Counted from the stretch's first letter, positions 1-8,215 are shown. The stretch: DNA of 32,845 nt from an uncultured Aquincola sp. (GCA_937883885.1 CAKZXL010000370.1:1-32845); one strand, 5' to 3'. Notes: a model not told the origin generated them from the letters alone. A program made the numbers and translations.

Positions 1-99
1 ATGTCGGCCAAGGATGTTGCCGGCAAGACCAACCCCCAGCGTTATGACGCCGCGCAGTATCAGGCGATCTTCCTCAAGGCCCTGCGCGGCGAGCTGTAA
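1..99 (+). CDS. C-terminal end of an unidentified flanking gene (partial)
   Basis: An open frame runs from the first base to a TAA at 97-99 and gives 32 residues, ending in KALRGEL. A strong intrinsic terminator follows 50 bases later, as expected at the end of a real transcription unit. The ATG at position 1 is probably just where the window is cut, so this is likely the tail of a longer protein. I do not recognise the family. It lies outside the integrase and is probably host chromosome or the next element, but the ICE boundary was not located. Confidence 0.5.
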   Translation: MSAKDVAGKTNPQRYDAAQYQAIFLKALRGEL

Positions 100-150
100 T
101 CGTCGTGTGCTGAGTCGATCGGCCGGCTAACTGCCTGGCTGTGAGGATGC

Positions 151-183
151 AAAAACCCGCTCGCTATCGAGCGGGTTTTTTTA
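151..183 (+). terminator. Intrinsic terminator of the flanking gene
   Basis: A perfect 13-bp stem (151-163 with 168-180, arms AAAAACCCGCTCG and CGAGCGGGTTTTT) closes a CTAT loop and is followed by more T residues. The A-rich 5' arm could let it act in both directions and insulate the flanking gene from the element. Confidence 0.9.
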
Positions 184-220
184 TTTCACCATGACTCCAG
201 TACCGAACTTTGCTGGACTA

Positions 221-261
221 CGCCTAAGCCCGCCACAGCAAGTTTATCAATAACTTAGGCG
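221..261. repeat. 8-bp inverted repeat upstream of the integrase
   Basis: CGCCTAAG at 221-228 is repeated in inverse orientation (CTTAGGCG) at 254-261 with a 25-base AT-richer spacer. It lies about 100 bases before the integrase start, in the interval where the left end of such elements usually sits. It could be an arm or core site for integrase or excisionase, or an operator for int; the sequence alone does not decide. Confidence 0.35.
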
Positions 262-360
262 AATTCATCATATGCCGGTGCTTTCTGAAACTCGACCCGG
301 CTTCCGACCGCTTGGCTCCCAACAGGCTCCTGGAATCAGGTCTTTCCGAAGGAGTCAGCT

Positions 361-1560
361 ATGGCCAAGATCAAACTCACCAAGTCCGCAGTCGATGCGG
401 CACAACCCCAGGCGCAGCCCATCGAGCTGCGCGATACCCTCGTTCCCGGCTTCCTGTGCAAGATCACGCCAGCGGGCCGCAAGGTGTTCATGCTCCAGTA
501 CCGGACGAACGCCGGCGAGCGTCGCAAGCCCGCCTTGGGCCTGTACGGAGAACTGACCGTCGAGCAGGCCCGCTCGCTGGCGCAGAACTGGCTGGCCGAG
601 GTTCGCCGGGGCGGCGATCCTGGCGCCGCCAAGGCCGAGGCGCGCAAGGCGCCGACGGTCAAGGAACTGTGCGCGAAGTTCATGGAGGACTACTCCAAGC
701 ACCGCAACAAGCCCAGCACGCAGAAAGGCTACCAGGGCAACATCGACCGCAACATCATTCCGATCCTGGGCCGCATGAAAGTGCAGGACGTGAAGCGCCC
801 CGACGTGGCGGCGATGATGAAGAAGCTGGACTACAAGCCGGGCGAGGCGAACAAGGCGCTGGCTGTCCTGCGCAAGATGTTCAATCTGGCCGAGATATGG
901 GGTTATCGCCCGGACGGCTCCAACCCGTGCCGGCACATCCCGCTGTATACCGGCGGCAAGACCACCCGCCTCATTACCGACGACGAGATGACCAAGCTGT
1001 TCAAGCACCTTGAACAGATCGAGGCCGAGGGCCTGGTGCCCTATGTCATCCCGCTGGCGATCCGCCTGCAATTCGAGTTCGCGGCCCGTCGCTCCGAAAT
1101 CGTGCTGCTCGAATGGGAGTGGATCGACTTGGAGAACCGGCGGGTGGTCTGGCCGGACAGCAAAACCGGCGGCATGTCCAAGCCCATGAGCGAGGAAGCC
1201 TACCGGCTGCTTTCGACGGCGCCTCGATGCGAAGGCGCCCGCTACGTCCTGCCATCGCCGCGCAATCCCCGCACGCACCTGACCTATGGGGAGTATTACG
1301 GCGGGTGGAAGCGCACCCTCAAGGCGGCCGGTGTGCCGCACGTCGGCACGCACGGCATTCGCCATCGCTCGGCTACCGACATTGCCAACTCGGGCATCCC
1401 GGTGAAGGTCGGCATGGTGCTGACCGCGCACAAGACCGTGACCATGTTCATGCGTTACATCCATACCGAGGATGATCCGGTGCGCCAGGCAGCGGAACTG
1501 GTGGCGAACCGGCGTAAAACGATCACAGGTGCCCAGCGTGCCGAGGAGACTACGACATGA
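361..1560 (+). CDS. int: Tyrosine-recombinase integrase of the ICE
   Basis: Site-specific tyrosine recombinase of 399 residues that would integrate and excise the element. An N-terminal arm-binding region (about 1-95) is followed by a SAM-like core-binding domain (about 105-190) and the catalytic domain. Visible catalytic residues are R243 in ARRSE, H331 and R334 in HGIR, H357 in AHK and the nucleophile Y366 in MRY. The ATG at 361 has GAAGGAG at 348-354 as its ribosome site. The stop overlaps the next gene's start (ATGA at 1557-1560), so the two are translationally coupled. The element-terminal position and P4/Tn4371-like architecture fit an ICE integrase. Family is secure; the attachment site is not determined. 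Confidence 0.93.
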   Translation: MAKIKLTKSAVDAAQPQAQPIELRDTLVPGFLCKITPAGRKVFMLQYRTNAGERRKPALGLYGELTVEQARSLAQNWLAEVRRGGDPGAAKAEARKAPTVKELCAKFMEDYSKHRNKPSTQKGYQGNIDRNIIPILGRMKVQDVKRPDVAAMMKKLDYKPGEANKALAVLRKMFNLAEIWGYRPDGSNPCRHIPLYTGGKTTRLITDDEMTKLFKHLEQIEAEGLVPYVIPLAIRLQFEFAARRSEIVLLEWEWIDLENRRVVWPDSKTGGMSKPMSEEAYRLLSTAPRCEGARYVLPSPRNPRTHLTYGEYYGGWKRTLKAAGVPHVGTHGIRHRSATDIANSGIPVKVGMVLTAHKTVTMFMRYIHTEDDPVRQAAELVANRRKTITGAQRAEETTT

Positions 1561-2726
1561 GCAAGAAAAGGCTTTCGGCGGCGGGAAAAGACCCCGCCGC
1601 CTTGCCGGCCGGTTATGTCGGTATCCACAGCGGCATTGTGGAACTGCTCGATGCCGCGCGGCATGCGGCGGCGCGCAGTGTCAATGCGCTGATGACGGCG
1701 AGCTATTGGGAAATTGGCCGTCGTATCGTGGAGGCCGAGCAAGGGGGCAAGCGGCGTGCGGGTTATGGCGAACAGTTGATCGCTCGCTTGTCTGCCGACT
1801 TGACCACGCGGTTCGGGCGTGGTTTCAGTACGGATAATCTGGAAAACATGCGGCGCTTCTTCCTCGCATATCCCCTGGCTGCAATTTCCGAGACACTGTC
1901 TCGGAAATCTGGAAACGAGCTACCTGCCGGGAAATCCGAGGCACGGTCTCGGAAATTAGACCTCGCCGAACTGGCGCTGGCCTTCACGCTGCCGTGGTCT
2001 GCCTATGTGCGGCTGCTGTCGGTCAAGGACGACCATGCCCGCAAGTTCTATGAAGTCGAAGCCCTGCGCGGCGGCTGGAGCGTGCGCCAGCTCGACCGGC
2101 AGATCAACAGCCAGTTCTACGAGCGCACTGCGCTGTCCAAGGACAAGGCCACGATGCTGGTCAAGGGCGCGGCGGCGAAGCCAGAAGATGCCGTCACGCC
2201 CGACGATGCGATCAAAGACCCGTATGTGCTGGAATTCCTGGACCTCAAGGACGAGTATTCGGAGTCCGATCTTGAACAGGCCCTGATCCATCGGCTGCAA
2301 GACTTCCTGCTCGAACTTGGCGAGGGCTTCACGTTTGTTGGACGACAGCGGCGGTTGCGCATCGACCAGACTTGGTATCGGGTCGATCTGCTGTTCTTCC
2401 ATAGGCGCTTGCGCTGCCTCGTCATCATCGACTTGAAGCTCGGTGCCTTGACCCATGCCGACGTGGGCCAGATGCACTTGTATTGCAACTACGCGAAGGA
2501 GCACTGGACGTTTCACGACGAGAACCCGCCGGTGGGCCTGATCCTGTGCGCCGACAAGGGCCACGCTTTGGCGCGGTATGCGTTGGAAGGCTTGCCGAGC
2601 AAAGTCATGGCAGCCAACTATCGAACAGTGTTGCCCGATGCCGAACTGCTGCAAAAGGAATTGGAGAACACTCGGCGTCTGCTGGAATCTCACGCAACGG
2701 TTCGTCCCAAGACTCTCCGGGAATAA
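1557..2726 (+). CDS. DUF1016/YhcG-type PDDEXK nuclease
   Basis: A 389-residue protein of the DUF1016 family (YhcG-like). It has an N-terminal helical DUF1016_N region, with the typical SYWEIGRRIVEAEQ and YGEQLIARLSADL segments, and a C-terminal PDDEXK nuclease domain. Candidate catalytic residues are D277 in YRVDLLFF and D292 and K294 in IIDLK. Members often lie in restriction-modification or other defence loci, but their exact role is poorly known. The start overlaps the integrase stop by four bases, an arrangement that links nuclease production to integrase translation. Full length and apparently intact. The function, whether defence, restriction partner or integration helper, is inference. 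Confidence 0.88.
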   Translation: MSKKRLSAAGKDPAALPAGYVGIHSGIVELLDAARHAAARSVNALMTASYWEIGRRIVEAEQGGKRRAGYGEQLIARLSADLTTRFGRGFSTDNLENMRRFFLAYPLAAISETLSRKSGNELPAGKSEARSRKLDLAELALAFTLPWSAYVRLLSVKDDHARKFYEVEALRGGWSVRQLDRQINSQFYERTALSKDKATMLVKGAAAKPEDAVTPDDAIKDPYVLEFLDLKDEYSESDLEQALIHRLQDFLLELGEGFTFVGRQRRLRIDQTWYRVDLLFFHRRLRCLVIIDLKLGALTHADVGQMHLYCNYAKEHWTFHDENPPVGLILCADKGHALARYALEGLPSKVMAANYRTVLPDAELLQKELENTRRLLESHATVRPKTLRE

Positions 2727-2730
2727 CGGT

Positions 2731-3396
2731 GTGTCCCGGCGTTCTGCCGTCGGGCTTGTGGGCTGCGCCCTGCGCTTCGTGCCAAATCGCAAGCGGGCCG
2801 AGGTGCGCGAAGCACTGGCACTCTACGCCACTGTGCAAGACATGGAGCGCCGTCGCGCCGATCTTGAAAAAGGCACCGAGGAGGAGAAGGCTGGGGCGGT
2901 TGCAAACGCAGACCTCTCAACCACTGTGACCCACAGTTTTGCCAAGACTGTCGAGGGCATACTGACCGGTTGGCACTTCCCAGAGGCTGGGGATGTGTAC
3001 TTCGATTCCAAGACTCGGGATCTTGTCATTGCTGGAAAGTCGCGTAGTGCTTTTGGTAAGGGTCTTCGCGCCATCACGCATGCAGCCTTCACCCTCGGAC
3101 TGCTTGCGTTCTGTCGTGCTCGCCAGACGCCGCACACGGGATTCGTCGTGCTCGATTCTCCTTTGCTGGCATACCGAGAACCAGACGGAACAGAAGATGA
3201 CTTGACCGGTACTGACCTTCAAGAGCAGTTCTACGCATACCTTGAAGCGCTGCCTAGCGACACACAAGTCATCGTTGTTGAGAACACCGACCCACCTGCT
3301 TCAATCATGAAGCGCCAGCAGTCGCTTATGTTCGGCAAGAACCCGCATCATGGCCGGTACGGTCTGTTCCCTTATATAGCGAACTCTGCACAATAA
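2731..3396 (+). pseudogene. C-terminal remnant of an SMC-like ATPase (DUF3732-like)
   Basis: The frame encodes only the end of a large P-loop protein: a short coiled coil (about 2790-2900) and an ABC/SMC-type Walker B and D-loop region, GFVVLDSPLLAYREP. A typical polar C-terminal domain with VIVVENTDPP follows. No Walker A precedes it; the frame continues upstream only as an out-of-frame overlap with the DUF1016 gene. The GTG at 2731 is a nominal start. The tail resembles DUF3732 ATPases of ABC three-component defence systems, but that assignment is from memory of the family. The likely event is a deletion with a junction near 2730-2790 that removed the N-terminal ATPase half and any partner gene. 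Confidence 0.6.
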
Positions 3397-3459
3397 ATGA
3401 GTATAAAAATGGGAAGAAACCAATGGTTTGGTGACGATCCCGTATTCTTTCCCGAATAA
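3397..3459 (+). pseudogene. Short 20-codon open frame after the ATPase remnant
   Basis: An ATG directly abuts the TAA of the ATPase remnant and opens 20 codons ending in WFGDDPVFFPE. Base composition still matches the remnant rather than the GC-rich leader that starts near 3465. It may be the first codons of a lost downstream partner gene, or chance. Confidence 0.2.
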
Positions 3460-3797
3460 CACACAACGCAATTCCGTGCGTCTCCGCTTCGCGGATCGGG
3501 CTGCTCTAGGTTCGCTATCCGCTTATCCCTGACGGGACTGGCTTCGCCAGCCTTCCGTATCCCTGACGCCTCCGGCCCTGGAGGGCCTGCGCGCTCCGCT
3601 TGCCCATCCGTGCTTCATGGGAAGTGGGATGGGCGGTCTTGCTGTCTCCCTTCACCGTACCACGACGTGCTCGCCGTCAAGGGCGGCGCGTGTTCCACAC
3701 GCTTGCGGCCGTGGCCGTCTGCGACCCCTGACTGCTTGCGCTGCGTCGTGCTGGCGCCGGTTCCGGGCAATTCCGCCCGAGCAACCGGAGCACGATC
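3460..3797 (+). promoter_or_regulatory. Long structured leader of radC (leader family A, copy 1)
   Basis: No protein gene is supported here. The stretch holds small hairpins (for example TCCGC-TTC-GCGGA near 3485 and CTGGC-TTC-GCCAG near 3540). From about 3571 it holds a block repeated before the next gene at 4351-4572. The block opens with GGCCC-TGGA-GGGCC (3574-3587). It ends in a nested hairpin: CCGGTT (3757-3762) pairs with AACCGG (3783-3788), and inside it CGGGC (3764-3768) pairs with GCCCG (3775-3779). The right arm overlaps the ribosome site CCGGAG (3785-3790). This suggests translational control of radC or a folded promoter. Confidence 0.5.
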
Positions 3798-4304
3798 ATG
3801 TCGAATCTCTATCTTTCCCCTGATGTCACCCTGCTGGTTCGCGATGGCCGCGGCCGTTATCGGCCCGCGAGTACCAACCAGATCCTCGAAGTCGCGCGCC
3901 AGGTCATCGACCAGAAGGTGCAGCGTGGCACTGCATTCACCTCACCGAATACGGTCAAGGATTACCTGCGCACCAAGCTGGTTGGCTTCGAGCACGAAGT
4001 CTTTGCGGCGCTGTTCCTTGATAGCCAGCATCGGCTGATCGAGTACACCGAGCTGTTCCGTGGCACCATCGACGGTGCATCGGTGTATCCGCGCGAAGTG
4101 GTCAAGGAAGCGCTGAAGCTCAACGCGGCGGCGGTGATCTTCGCGCACAACCATCCGAGCGGGAATCCCGAGCCGAGCCGTGCCGATGAGACCATCACCT
4201 CGCGGCTCAAGGATGCACTTGCGCTGGTGGACGTGCGCGCACTGGATCATGTCGTCGTCGGCGGCATGGACACGGTGTCCTTCGCCGAACGTGGCTTGCT
4301 GTGA
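3798..4304 (+). CDS. radC: RadC-family JAB-domain protein
   Basis: A 168-residue protein consisting almost entirely of the RadC JAB/MPN domain. The metal-binding signature is visible as H117-N-H119-P-S-G with D130 following in EPSRAD, and an upstream Glu is available. Short RadC proteins without the helix-hairpin-helix region are common on ICEs, plasmids and phages. Their reaction is unproven despite the historical name DNA repair protein; a metallo-isopeptidase or nuclease has been proposed. Start ATG at 3798 follows CCGGAG by seven bases. It forms a single-gene unit, with a structured leader upstream and an intrinsic terminator directly after the stop. Confidence 0.9.
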   Translation: MSNLYLSPDVTLLVRDGRGRYRPASTNQILEVARQVIDQKVQRGTAFTSPNTVKDYLRTKLVGFEHEVFAALFLDSQHRLIEYTELFRGTIDGASVYPREVVKEALKLNAAAVIFAHNHPSGNPEPSRADETITSRLKDALALVDVRALDHVVVGGMDTVSFAERGLL

Positions 4305-4308
4305 GCAT

Positions 4309-4329
4309 GGGGGCTTCGGCCCCCTTTTT
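4309..4329 (+). terminator. Intrinsic terminator after radC
   Basis: GGGGGC (4309-4314), TTCG tetraloop, GCCCCC (4319-4324) and then TTTTT. This is a textbook terminator five bases after the radC stop, so the following gene must have its own promoter. Confidence 0.92.
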
Positions 4330-4350
4330 GCTGCGCCTTGGGTCGAACTC

Positions 4351-4569
4351 TCCGGCCCTGCGGGCCTGCGCTTGCCTGTCCGTGCCTTCGTTGGAGGTGG
4401 GTAGGCGGTCTTGCTGTTCCCTTCACCGTATCACGGCGTGCTCGCCGTCAAGGGCTGTGCGCCGATGGCGCTTGCGGCCCGTGGCCGTCTGCGACCCCTG
4501 ACTGCTTGCGCTGCGCCGTGCTGGCGACGGTTCCGGGCAATTCCGCCCCAGTAACCGGAGATCGCCATC
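4351..4569 (+). promoter_or_regulatory. Structured leader of the CxxC gene (leader family A, copy 2)
   Basis: Near-duplicate of the radC leader. Shared blocks include the GGCCC-TGC-GGGCC hairpin (4354-4366), CGTGCTCGCCGTCAAGGGC-type sequence near 4436-4455, GTGGCCGTCTGCGACCCCTG near 4481-4500, and the GGTTCCGGGCAATTCCGCCC segment near 4529-4548. At its end CGGTT (4528-4532) can pair with AACCG (4553-4557), which overlaps the ribosome site CCGGAG (4555-4560). The hairpin position is kept although some pairs differ from copy 1. No protein gene is seen in the interval. Confidence 0.5.
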
Positions 4570-4965
4570 ATGAACGACAAATCGCATGTTTCGCTGGAAC
4601 GTCACGTCTGCCTGGTCTGCGGCGTCGCTTACGACACGGGCAATCTGCTTCTCGACAAGCGCCTGCGCGCGAGCATGGAGCGCCACACGACGACAGGCTG
4701 GGGCTTGTGCCCCGAACACCAGAAGCTGTCCGACGACGGCTTCGTCGCACTGGTCGAATGCGACCCGCAGCGCAGCGGCTCGCCGTCCGTTGCTGCCCGC
4801 ATGAAGCCTGAGCAGGCTTACCGGACTGGCCGCTTGGCGCACCTGAAACGCAACGTATTCGCCAAGGTGTTCAACGTGCCGATTGAGGCCAACCAGCCGT
4901 GCGTGTTCGTCGAACCCGGCGTGATCGAGCAGCTTCAGTCGATGGTCGCGCCGGCAACGAGTTGA
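4570..4965 (+). CDS. Conserved ICE protein with CxxC...CxxH zinc-ribbon-like cysteines
   Basis: A 131-residue soluble protein I know only as a conserved hypothetical of Tn4371/pKLC102-type elements. Near the N-terminus CLVCG and, some 35 residues later, LCPEH provide three Cys and a His spaced like a zinc-binding knuckle. No signal peptide or membrane segment is visible. The ATG at 4570 is preceded by CCGGAG. The gene is monocistronic, between the radC terminator and its own terminator at 4983-5017, and shares its leader type with radC, so the two may be co-regulated. The function is unknown; a nucleic-acid-binding or regulatory role is a guess. Confidence 0.8.
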   Translation: MNDKSHVSLERHVCLVCGVAYDTGNLLLDKRLRASMERHTTTGWGLCPEHQKLSDDGFVALVECDPQRSGSPSVAARMKPEQAYRTGRLAHLKRNVFAKVFNVPIEANQPCVFVEPGVIEQLQSMVAPATS

Positions 4966-4982
4966 TCGCACGGCAAACATCC

Positions 4983-5017
4983 GGTGCGCTGCCCTGCGGG
5001 GCGGCGCACCTTTTTTT
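4983..5017 (+). terminator. Intrinsic terminator after the CxxC gene
   Basis: GGTGCGC (4983-4989) pairs with GCGCACC (5004-5010) around an inner GCCC/GGGC stem and is followed by seven T residues at 5011-5017. Confidence 0.92.
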
Positions 5018-5522
5018 CTGCTGCGCCTCGTGCGAGTCCTTCGGCCCTTGCGGGCCTGCGCGCTACGCTTGCACTCCAGGGGAACGGCTTGCAGCCGATC
5101 CCCGCCGCGCGTGGCTTGGCGCCCCTGACAGTCGCCGAACAGGTTGCACCTGATCGGCCTTCGCGCCTGCGGCGCTGCGCGCTTCGCTTGCGTGGGGTCG
5201 GCGCCATCTGCGGCCGTTGCCACAACCGCCGTCTTCCCTCGCTCATCACCTCATCCGCGACTGTAGCCCGCGCCCGTGTGCCGTCAAGGCGCGCCGGGCC
5301 GTGTCCTCGCTGCGCTGCGGGCCGCACCAACCCGTCGCTTGTTTCCTTGACGGCCCCCGTTCGCGCGCTCCTGACCGTCGCGGGCGATGAACTCAGGAAA
5401 GACGGTGGCAACGAGACCGGCCCAGGTCTCCGCGCCGACCCCACCGGAAAACCGCAAAGGCGGGCTCCGAATCTAGGAATCCGGTGGGGTTTCAACAGCA
5501 ACCCTTTGTCAGGAGTAACACC
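5018..5522 (+). promoter_or_regulatory. 500-base structured leader of parB (leader family B)
   Basis: No protein gene is supported. The segment opens with GGCCC-TTGC-GGGCC (5043-5056), and 5047-5150 resembles 8346-8470. Three long-range pairings are perfect. GCCGTCAAGG (5280-5289) pairs with CCTTGACGGC (5345-5354). CCCCACCGGA (5439-5448) pairs with TCCGGTGGGG (5480-5489). CTCCTGAC (5368-5375) pairs with GTCAGGAG (5508-5515), which contains the parB ribosome site AGGAG (5511-5515). The last pairing would hide the start site while enclosing the 5439-5489 hairpin, a layout typical of cis-acting regulatory RNAs. Confidence 0.5.
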
Positions 5523-7562
5523 ATGAACACAATGACCCAAACCGAAGTCCGCACCACCCACACCGCCGCCGCGCTGGAAGTGGCCGACCCCACCAAGAAC
5601 CTCATTCTGGTGCCGCTGTCGCAGCTTCGCCCGTCCAGGCGCAACGTGCGCAAGACCCACCGCCGCCTGTCCATCCCGGAACTGGCCGCGAGTATCCAGC
5701 GTGTGGGCTTGCTGCAAAACCTCATCGTCAGCCAGTCCGAGGATGGCGAGCACTACAACGTCGAGGCCGGAGACCGTCGCCTTGCCGCGTTGAAGCTGCT
5801 GGCGAAGAAGAAGCGCATCGCCGCCGATCATGACGTGCCGTGCCTGCTGGTGGCCGATGGCAGTGCCCGCACCGTGAGCCTCACAGAGAACGTGCAGCGC
5901 GAAGCCATGCACCCCGCCGACCAGTTCGAGGCGTTCGCCGCGCTGGTCAAGGAAGGCCGCCCCATCGAGGACATTGCCGCCGATTTCAGCGTCACCCCGC
6001 TGGTGGTGCAGCGTCGCTTGAAGCTGGCGAACGTCTCGCCGCGCCTGATGACCGACTACCGCGCCGGAGCCGTCACCCTTGAACAGTTGATGGCCCTTGC
6101 TATCACAGACGACCACTCCGCGCAGGAAGCCGCGTTCTACAGCGCGCCGCAGTGGCAGCGCAGCCCGTCCGCATTGCGCGAGCACCTGACCGAGCGCGAA
6201 ATCGACGCACAGCACCCGCTGGCCCGCTTCGTCGGAATGGACGCCTACACCGACGCAGGCGGCGGCACCCGCCGCGACCTGTTCGCGGAGGACGATAGCG
6301 GCATCTATCTGAACGATGCGGCGCTGCTGGAACGGCTGGTGCGCGAGAAGCTGGCAACGCTGGCCGAGGACGTGCGCGCCGAGGGATGGGCATGGGTGGA
6401 GGCCGTGTCGCACCTGAGCCACGCCGACCGGCAGGCGTTCCAGAACGCCCCGCGCCAGCGGCGCGAACCGACCGCCCGCGAAGCCCGCCGCCTCGTTTCG
6501 CTGCAAAACCGTTTTGACAAGATCGACACCGAACTGGAAGAAGCCTACGACGCCGAAGACGAGGACAAGGCCGAGACACTGGAATCGCGCCGTGAACAAG
6601 CCGCAGAGGAACTGCAAGCCGCAGAGGATGCCTTGCAGGGCTACGCCCCGGACGTGCGCGCCGTAGCCGGTGCCATCGTCACCATCGACCGCGAGGGCGA
6701 AGCCGCGATTTATCGCGGGCTGTTGCGCGAGGCTGAGGCCAAGGCACTGCGCACGCTGGAAAAGCTGCGCCAAGACTTCACCCGCACCGAAGGCGCGGAC
6801 GACGACGCAGGCGAAGATGCCGAGCCGCCCAAATCCGCCAACCTGTCCGACCGGCTGGCGCGGCGCCTGAGCGCGCACCGCACCGCCGCGCTGCAAATCG
6901 AAGTGGCCCGGCATCCGCGGGTGGCGCTGGCCGCGCTGGTGCATAGCATGGTGCAGACCGTCTTGCAGGAAGGCCACTACGGCCACGACCTGCCGCTGGG
7001 CGTGAGCCTGAAAGTACAAGACCGGCTGGACATAGCCCCGGACTGGCCGGAATCATCCGCCGCCGTCGCCCTGCGCGAACTGCAACAGGCATGGGGCGAG
7101 CGGCTGCCGCAGGACAGCGCCGAATTGTTCGCCGCGCTGCTGGCAATGGAGCAAGGCGAGCTGGTGCGGCTGCTGGCCGTGTGCGTCGCCGCCAGCGTGG
7201 ACGTGGTGACGCCCCGCGCCACGCCGCACCAGCCCGGCGCGGAACTGGCGCAGGCGGTGGGGCTGGACATGGCCGCATGGTGGCAGCCGACCGCCGAAGG
7301 CTACTTCAACCACGTTTCCAAGGCTGTGATTCTCGACGCCGTGCAGCAGTTCGCACCGTCGCACGTCACCCGGCTGGCGAAGCTCAAGAAGACCGACATT
7401 GCCAGCGAGGCCGAGCGGCTGGCCGATGGCACGGGCTGGATGCCCGCCATCTTCAAGGGCGAAGGCCCGCAGGAAACGGCGCAGGAAGAAGGCCCGGCGC
7501 AGGACGCCGACGCAGAGGCCGACACCGAAGAAGAGGAAGCAGCGGAAACGCTGGCGGCATGA
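5523..7562 (+). CDS. parB: Large ParB/Srx-domain protein
   Basis: A 679-residue protein. A ParB/Srx N-terminal domain (about 25-130) shows LSQLRPSRRNVRKTHRR, the ParB box as GDRRLAALKLL, and SLTENVQREAMHPADQFEAF. A KorB-type helix-turn-helix region follows (about 140-210, IEDIAADFSVTPLVVQRRLKLA). The long alpha-helical, acidic C-terminal part (about 290 to the end, with many Glu/Asp near 330-370 and 655-675) has no recognised domain. It would bind DNA; roles in partition, stabilisation or gene control of the ICE are all possible. It is not next to parA (13860), which is usual for Tn4371-type elements. ATG at 5523 chosen because AGGAG lies at 5511-5515; 5532 is an alternative. Confidence 0.88.
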   Translation: MNTMTQTEVRTTHTAAALEVADPTKNLILVPLSQLRPSRRNVRKTHRRLSIPELAASIQRVGLLQNLIVSQSEDGEHYNVEAGDRRLAALKLLAKKKRIAADHDVPCLLVADGSARTVSLTENVQREAMHPADQFEAFAALVKEGRPIEDIAADFSVTPLVVQRRLKLANVSPRLMTDYRAGAVTLEQLMALAITDDHSAQEAAFYSAPQWQRSPSALREHLTEREIDAQHPLARFVGMDAYTDAGGGTRRDLFAEDDSGIYLNDAALLERLVREKLATLAEDVRAEGWAWVEAVSHLSHADRQAFQNAPRQRREPTAREARRLVSLQNRFDKIDTELEEAYDAEDEDKAETLESRREQAAEELQAAEDALQGYAPDVRAVAGAIVTIDREGEAAIYRGLLREAEAKALRTLEKLRQDFTRTEGADDDAGEDAEPPKSANLSDRLARRLSAHRTAALQIEVARHPRVALAALVHSMVQTVLQEGHYGHDLPLGVSLKVQDRLDIAPDWPESSAAVALRELQQAWGERLPQDSAELFAALLAMEQGELVRLLAVCVAASVDVVTPRATPHQPGAELAQAVGLDMAAWWQPTAEGYFNHVSKAVILDAVQQFAPSHVTRLAKLKKTDIASEAERLADGTGWMPAIFKGEGPQETAQEEGPAQDADAEADTEEEEAAETLAA

Positions 7563-7581
7563 GATAGCCGCATCCAGCATG

Positions 7582-7610
7582 GCCCTGGCGCAAACTGCGC
7601 CGGGGCTTTT
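7582..7610 (+). terminator. Intrinsic terminator after parB
   Basis: GCCC plus GGCGC (7582-7591) pair with GCGCC plus GGGC (7597-7606) around an AAACT loop; TTTT follows at 7607-7610. Confidence 0.85.
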
Positions 7611-7623
7611 CGCTGCACGTCAA

Positions 7624-7657
7624 AAACCGGGCGCGGCAAGTCGGCCGCGCCCGGTTT
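7624..7657 (-). terminator. Intrinsic terminator of the GNAT gene (possibly bidirectional)
   Basis: A perfect 14-bp stem joins 7624-7637 and 7644-7657 with a six-base loop. Read on the minus strand it ends in GGTTTTTG, placed 40 bases past the acetyltransferase stop. It separates the convergent parB and GNAT genes. Confidence 0.88.
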
Positions 7658-7696
7658 CAATGGCCAAAGCAAAACCGCCGCCGCCTTCGCTGTGGC

Positions 7697-8215
7697 TCAG
7701 GCGGCGGCGTTGAAGGCATTGCTGTACTGCGCGATGCCTTCGGGCACTGGCCCATGCAGGGCCAGCGCCATAAAGTAGTCGGGCGGCACGCCCAGCAGTT
7801 GCAGGCCCGCGTGGGCCTGAAAGCCAAAGCGCCCGTAGTACGCGGGATCTCCCAACAGCACGCAACCTGCGGCCCGCATGGCCCGCAGTTCGGACAGTGC
7901 CTGTTCCATCAAGCGTGAACCGATGCCTTGCCCCTGCCTTTGCGGCAGGACGGAGATCGGCCCCAGTCCATACCAGCCCTCGACCTGCTGGTGGTGGCCA
8001 TCGGTGATCGTGACGGGGGACAGCGCAACGTGGCCGACGACCTGCCCCTGTTCCTCGGCCACGATGGAAAGCGTCAGTTCATTGGCTGCGCGCAGTGCAT
8101 ACACGATGAATTGTTCGGTGTGGCTGGTGTGCGGTGCATCGGCGAAGGCCGCAACCGTGACGGCCTCGATGGCGGCAATGTCGTCCGGGGTTTCGTGTCG
8201 GAGCTGGAGGGTCAT
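7697..8215 (-). CDS. GNAT-family N-acetyltransferase (YhbS-like)
   Basis: A 172-residue GCN5-related acetyltransferase. The acetyl-CoA site is visible as VLPQRQGQGIGSRLME (about residues 90-104, Q/RxxGxG/A). The C-terminal part, with GDPAYYGRFGF and GVPPDYFMALAL, is characteristic of the YhbS group, so the closest relatives are YhbS-type proteins of unknown substrate. Start chosen at 8215 (MTLQLRHETPDDI), where the domain begins; the frame stays open further upstream but the added residues look unlike this family. It lies opposite to the backbone genes and between two leaders, so it may be a later insertion or passenger. Substrate unknown. Confidence 0.85.
   Translation of the reverse strand: MTLQLRHETPDDIAAIEAVTVAAFADAPHTSHTEQFIVYALRAANELTLSIVAEEQGQVVGHVALSPVTITDGHHQQVEGWYGLGPISVLPQRQGQGIGSRLMEQALSELRAMRAAGCVLLGDPAYYGRFGFQAHAGLQLLGVPPDYFMALALHGPVPEGIAQYSNAFNAAA

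Noticed and set aside
176..361. Left attachment site of the ICE, e.g. the TTTTTCAT octamer reported for Tn4371
   Set aside because: No exact octamer is present; the terminator tail gives only a loose resemblance (TTTTTTAT), and the right end is outside the window, so no boundary can be supported.
355..1464. 369-codon minus-strand frame opposite the integrase
   Set aside because: Exact antisense of a gene with complete catalytic residues; product is low-complexity His/Leu/Arg-rich, typical of a shadow.
4935..7019. 694-codon open frame on the minus strand opposite parB
   Set aside because: Antisense shadow in GC-rich DNA: it runs through the parB leader and most of the parB coding region, has no ribosome site and no recognisable domain, while parB has clear motifs.
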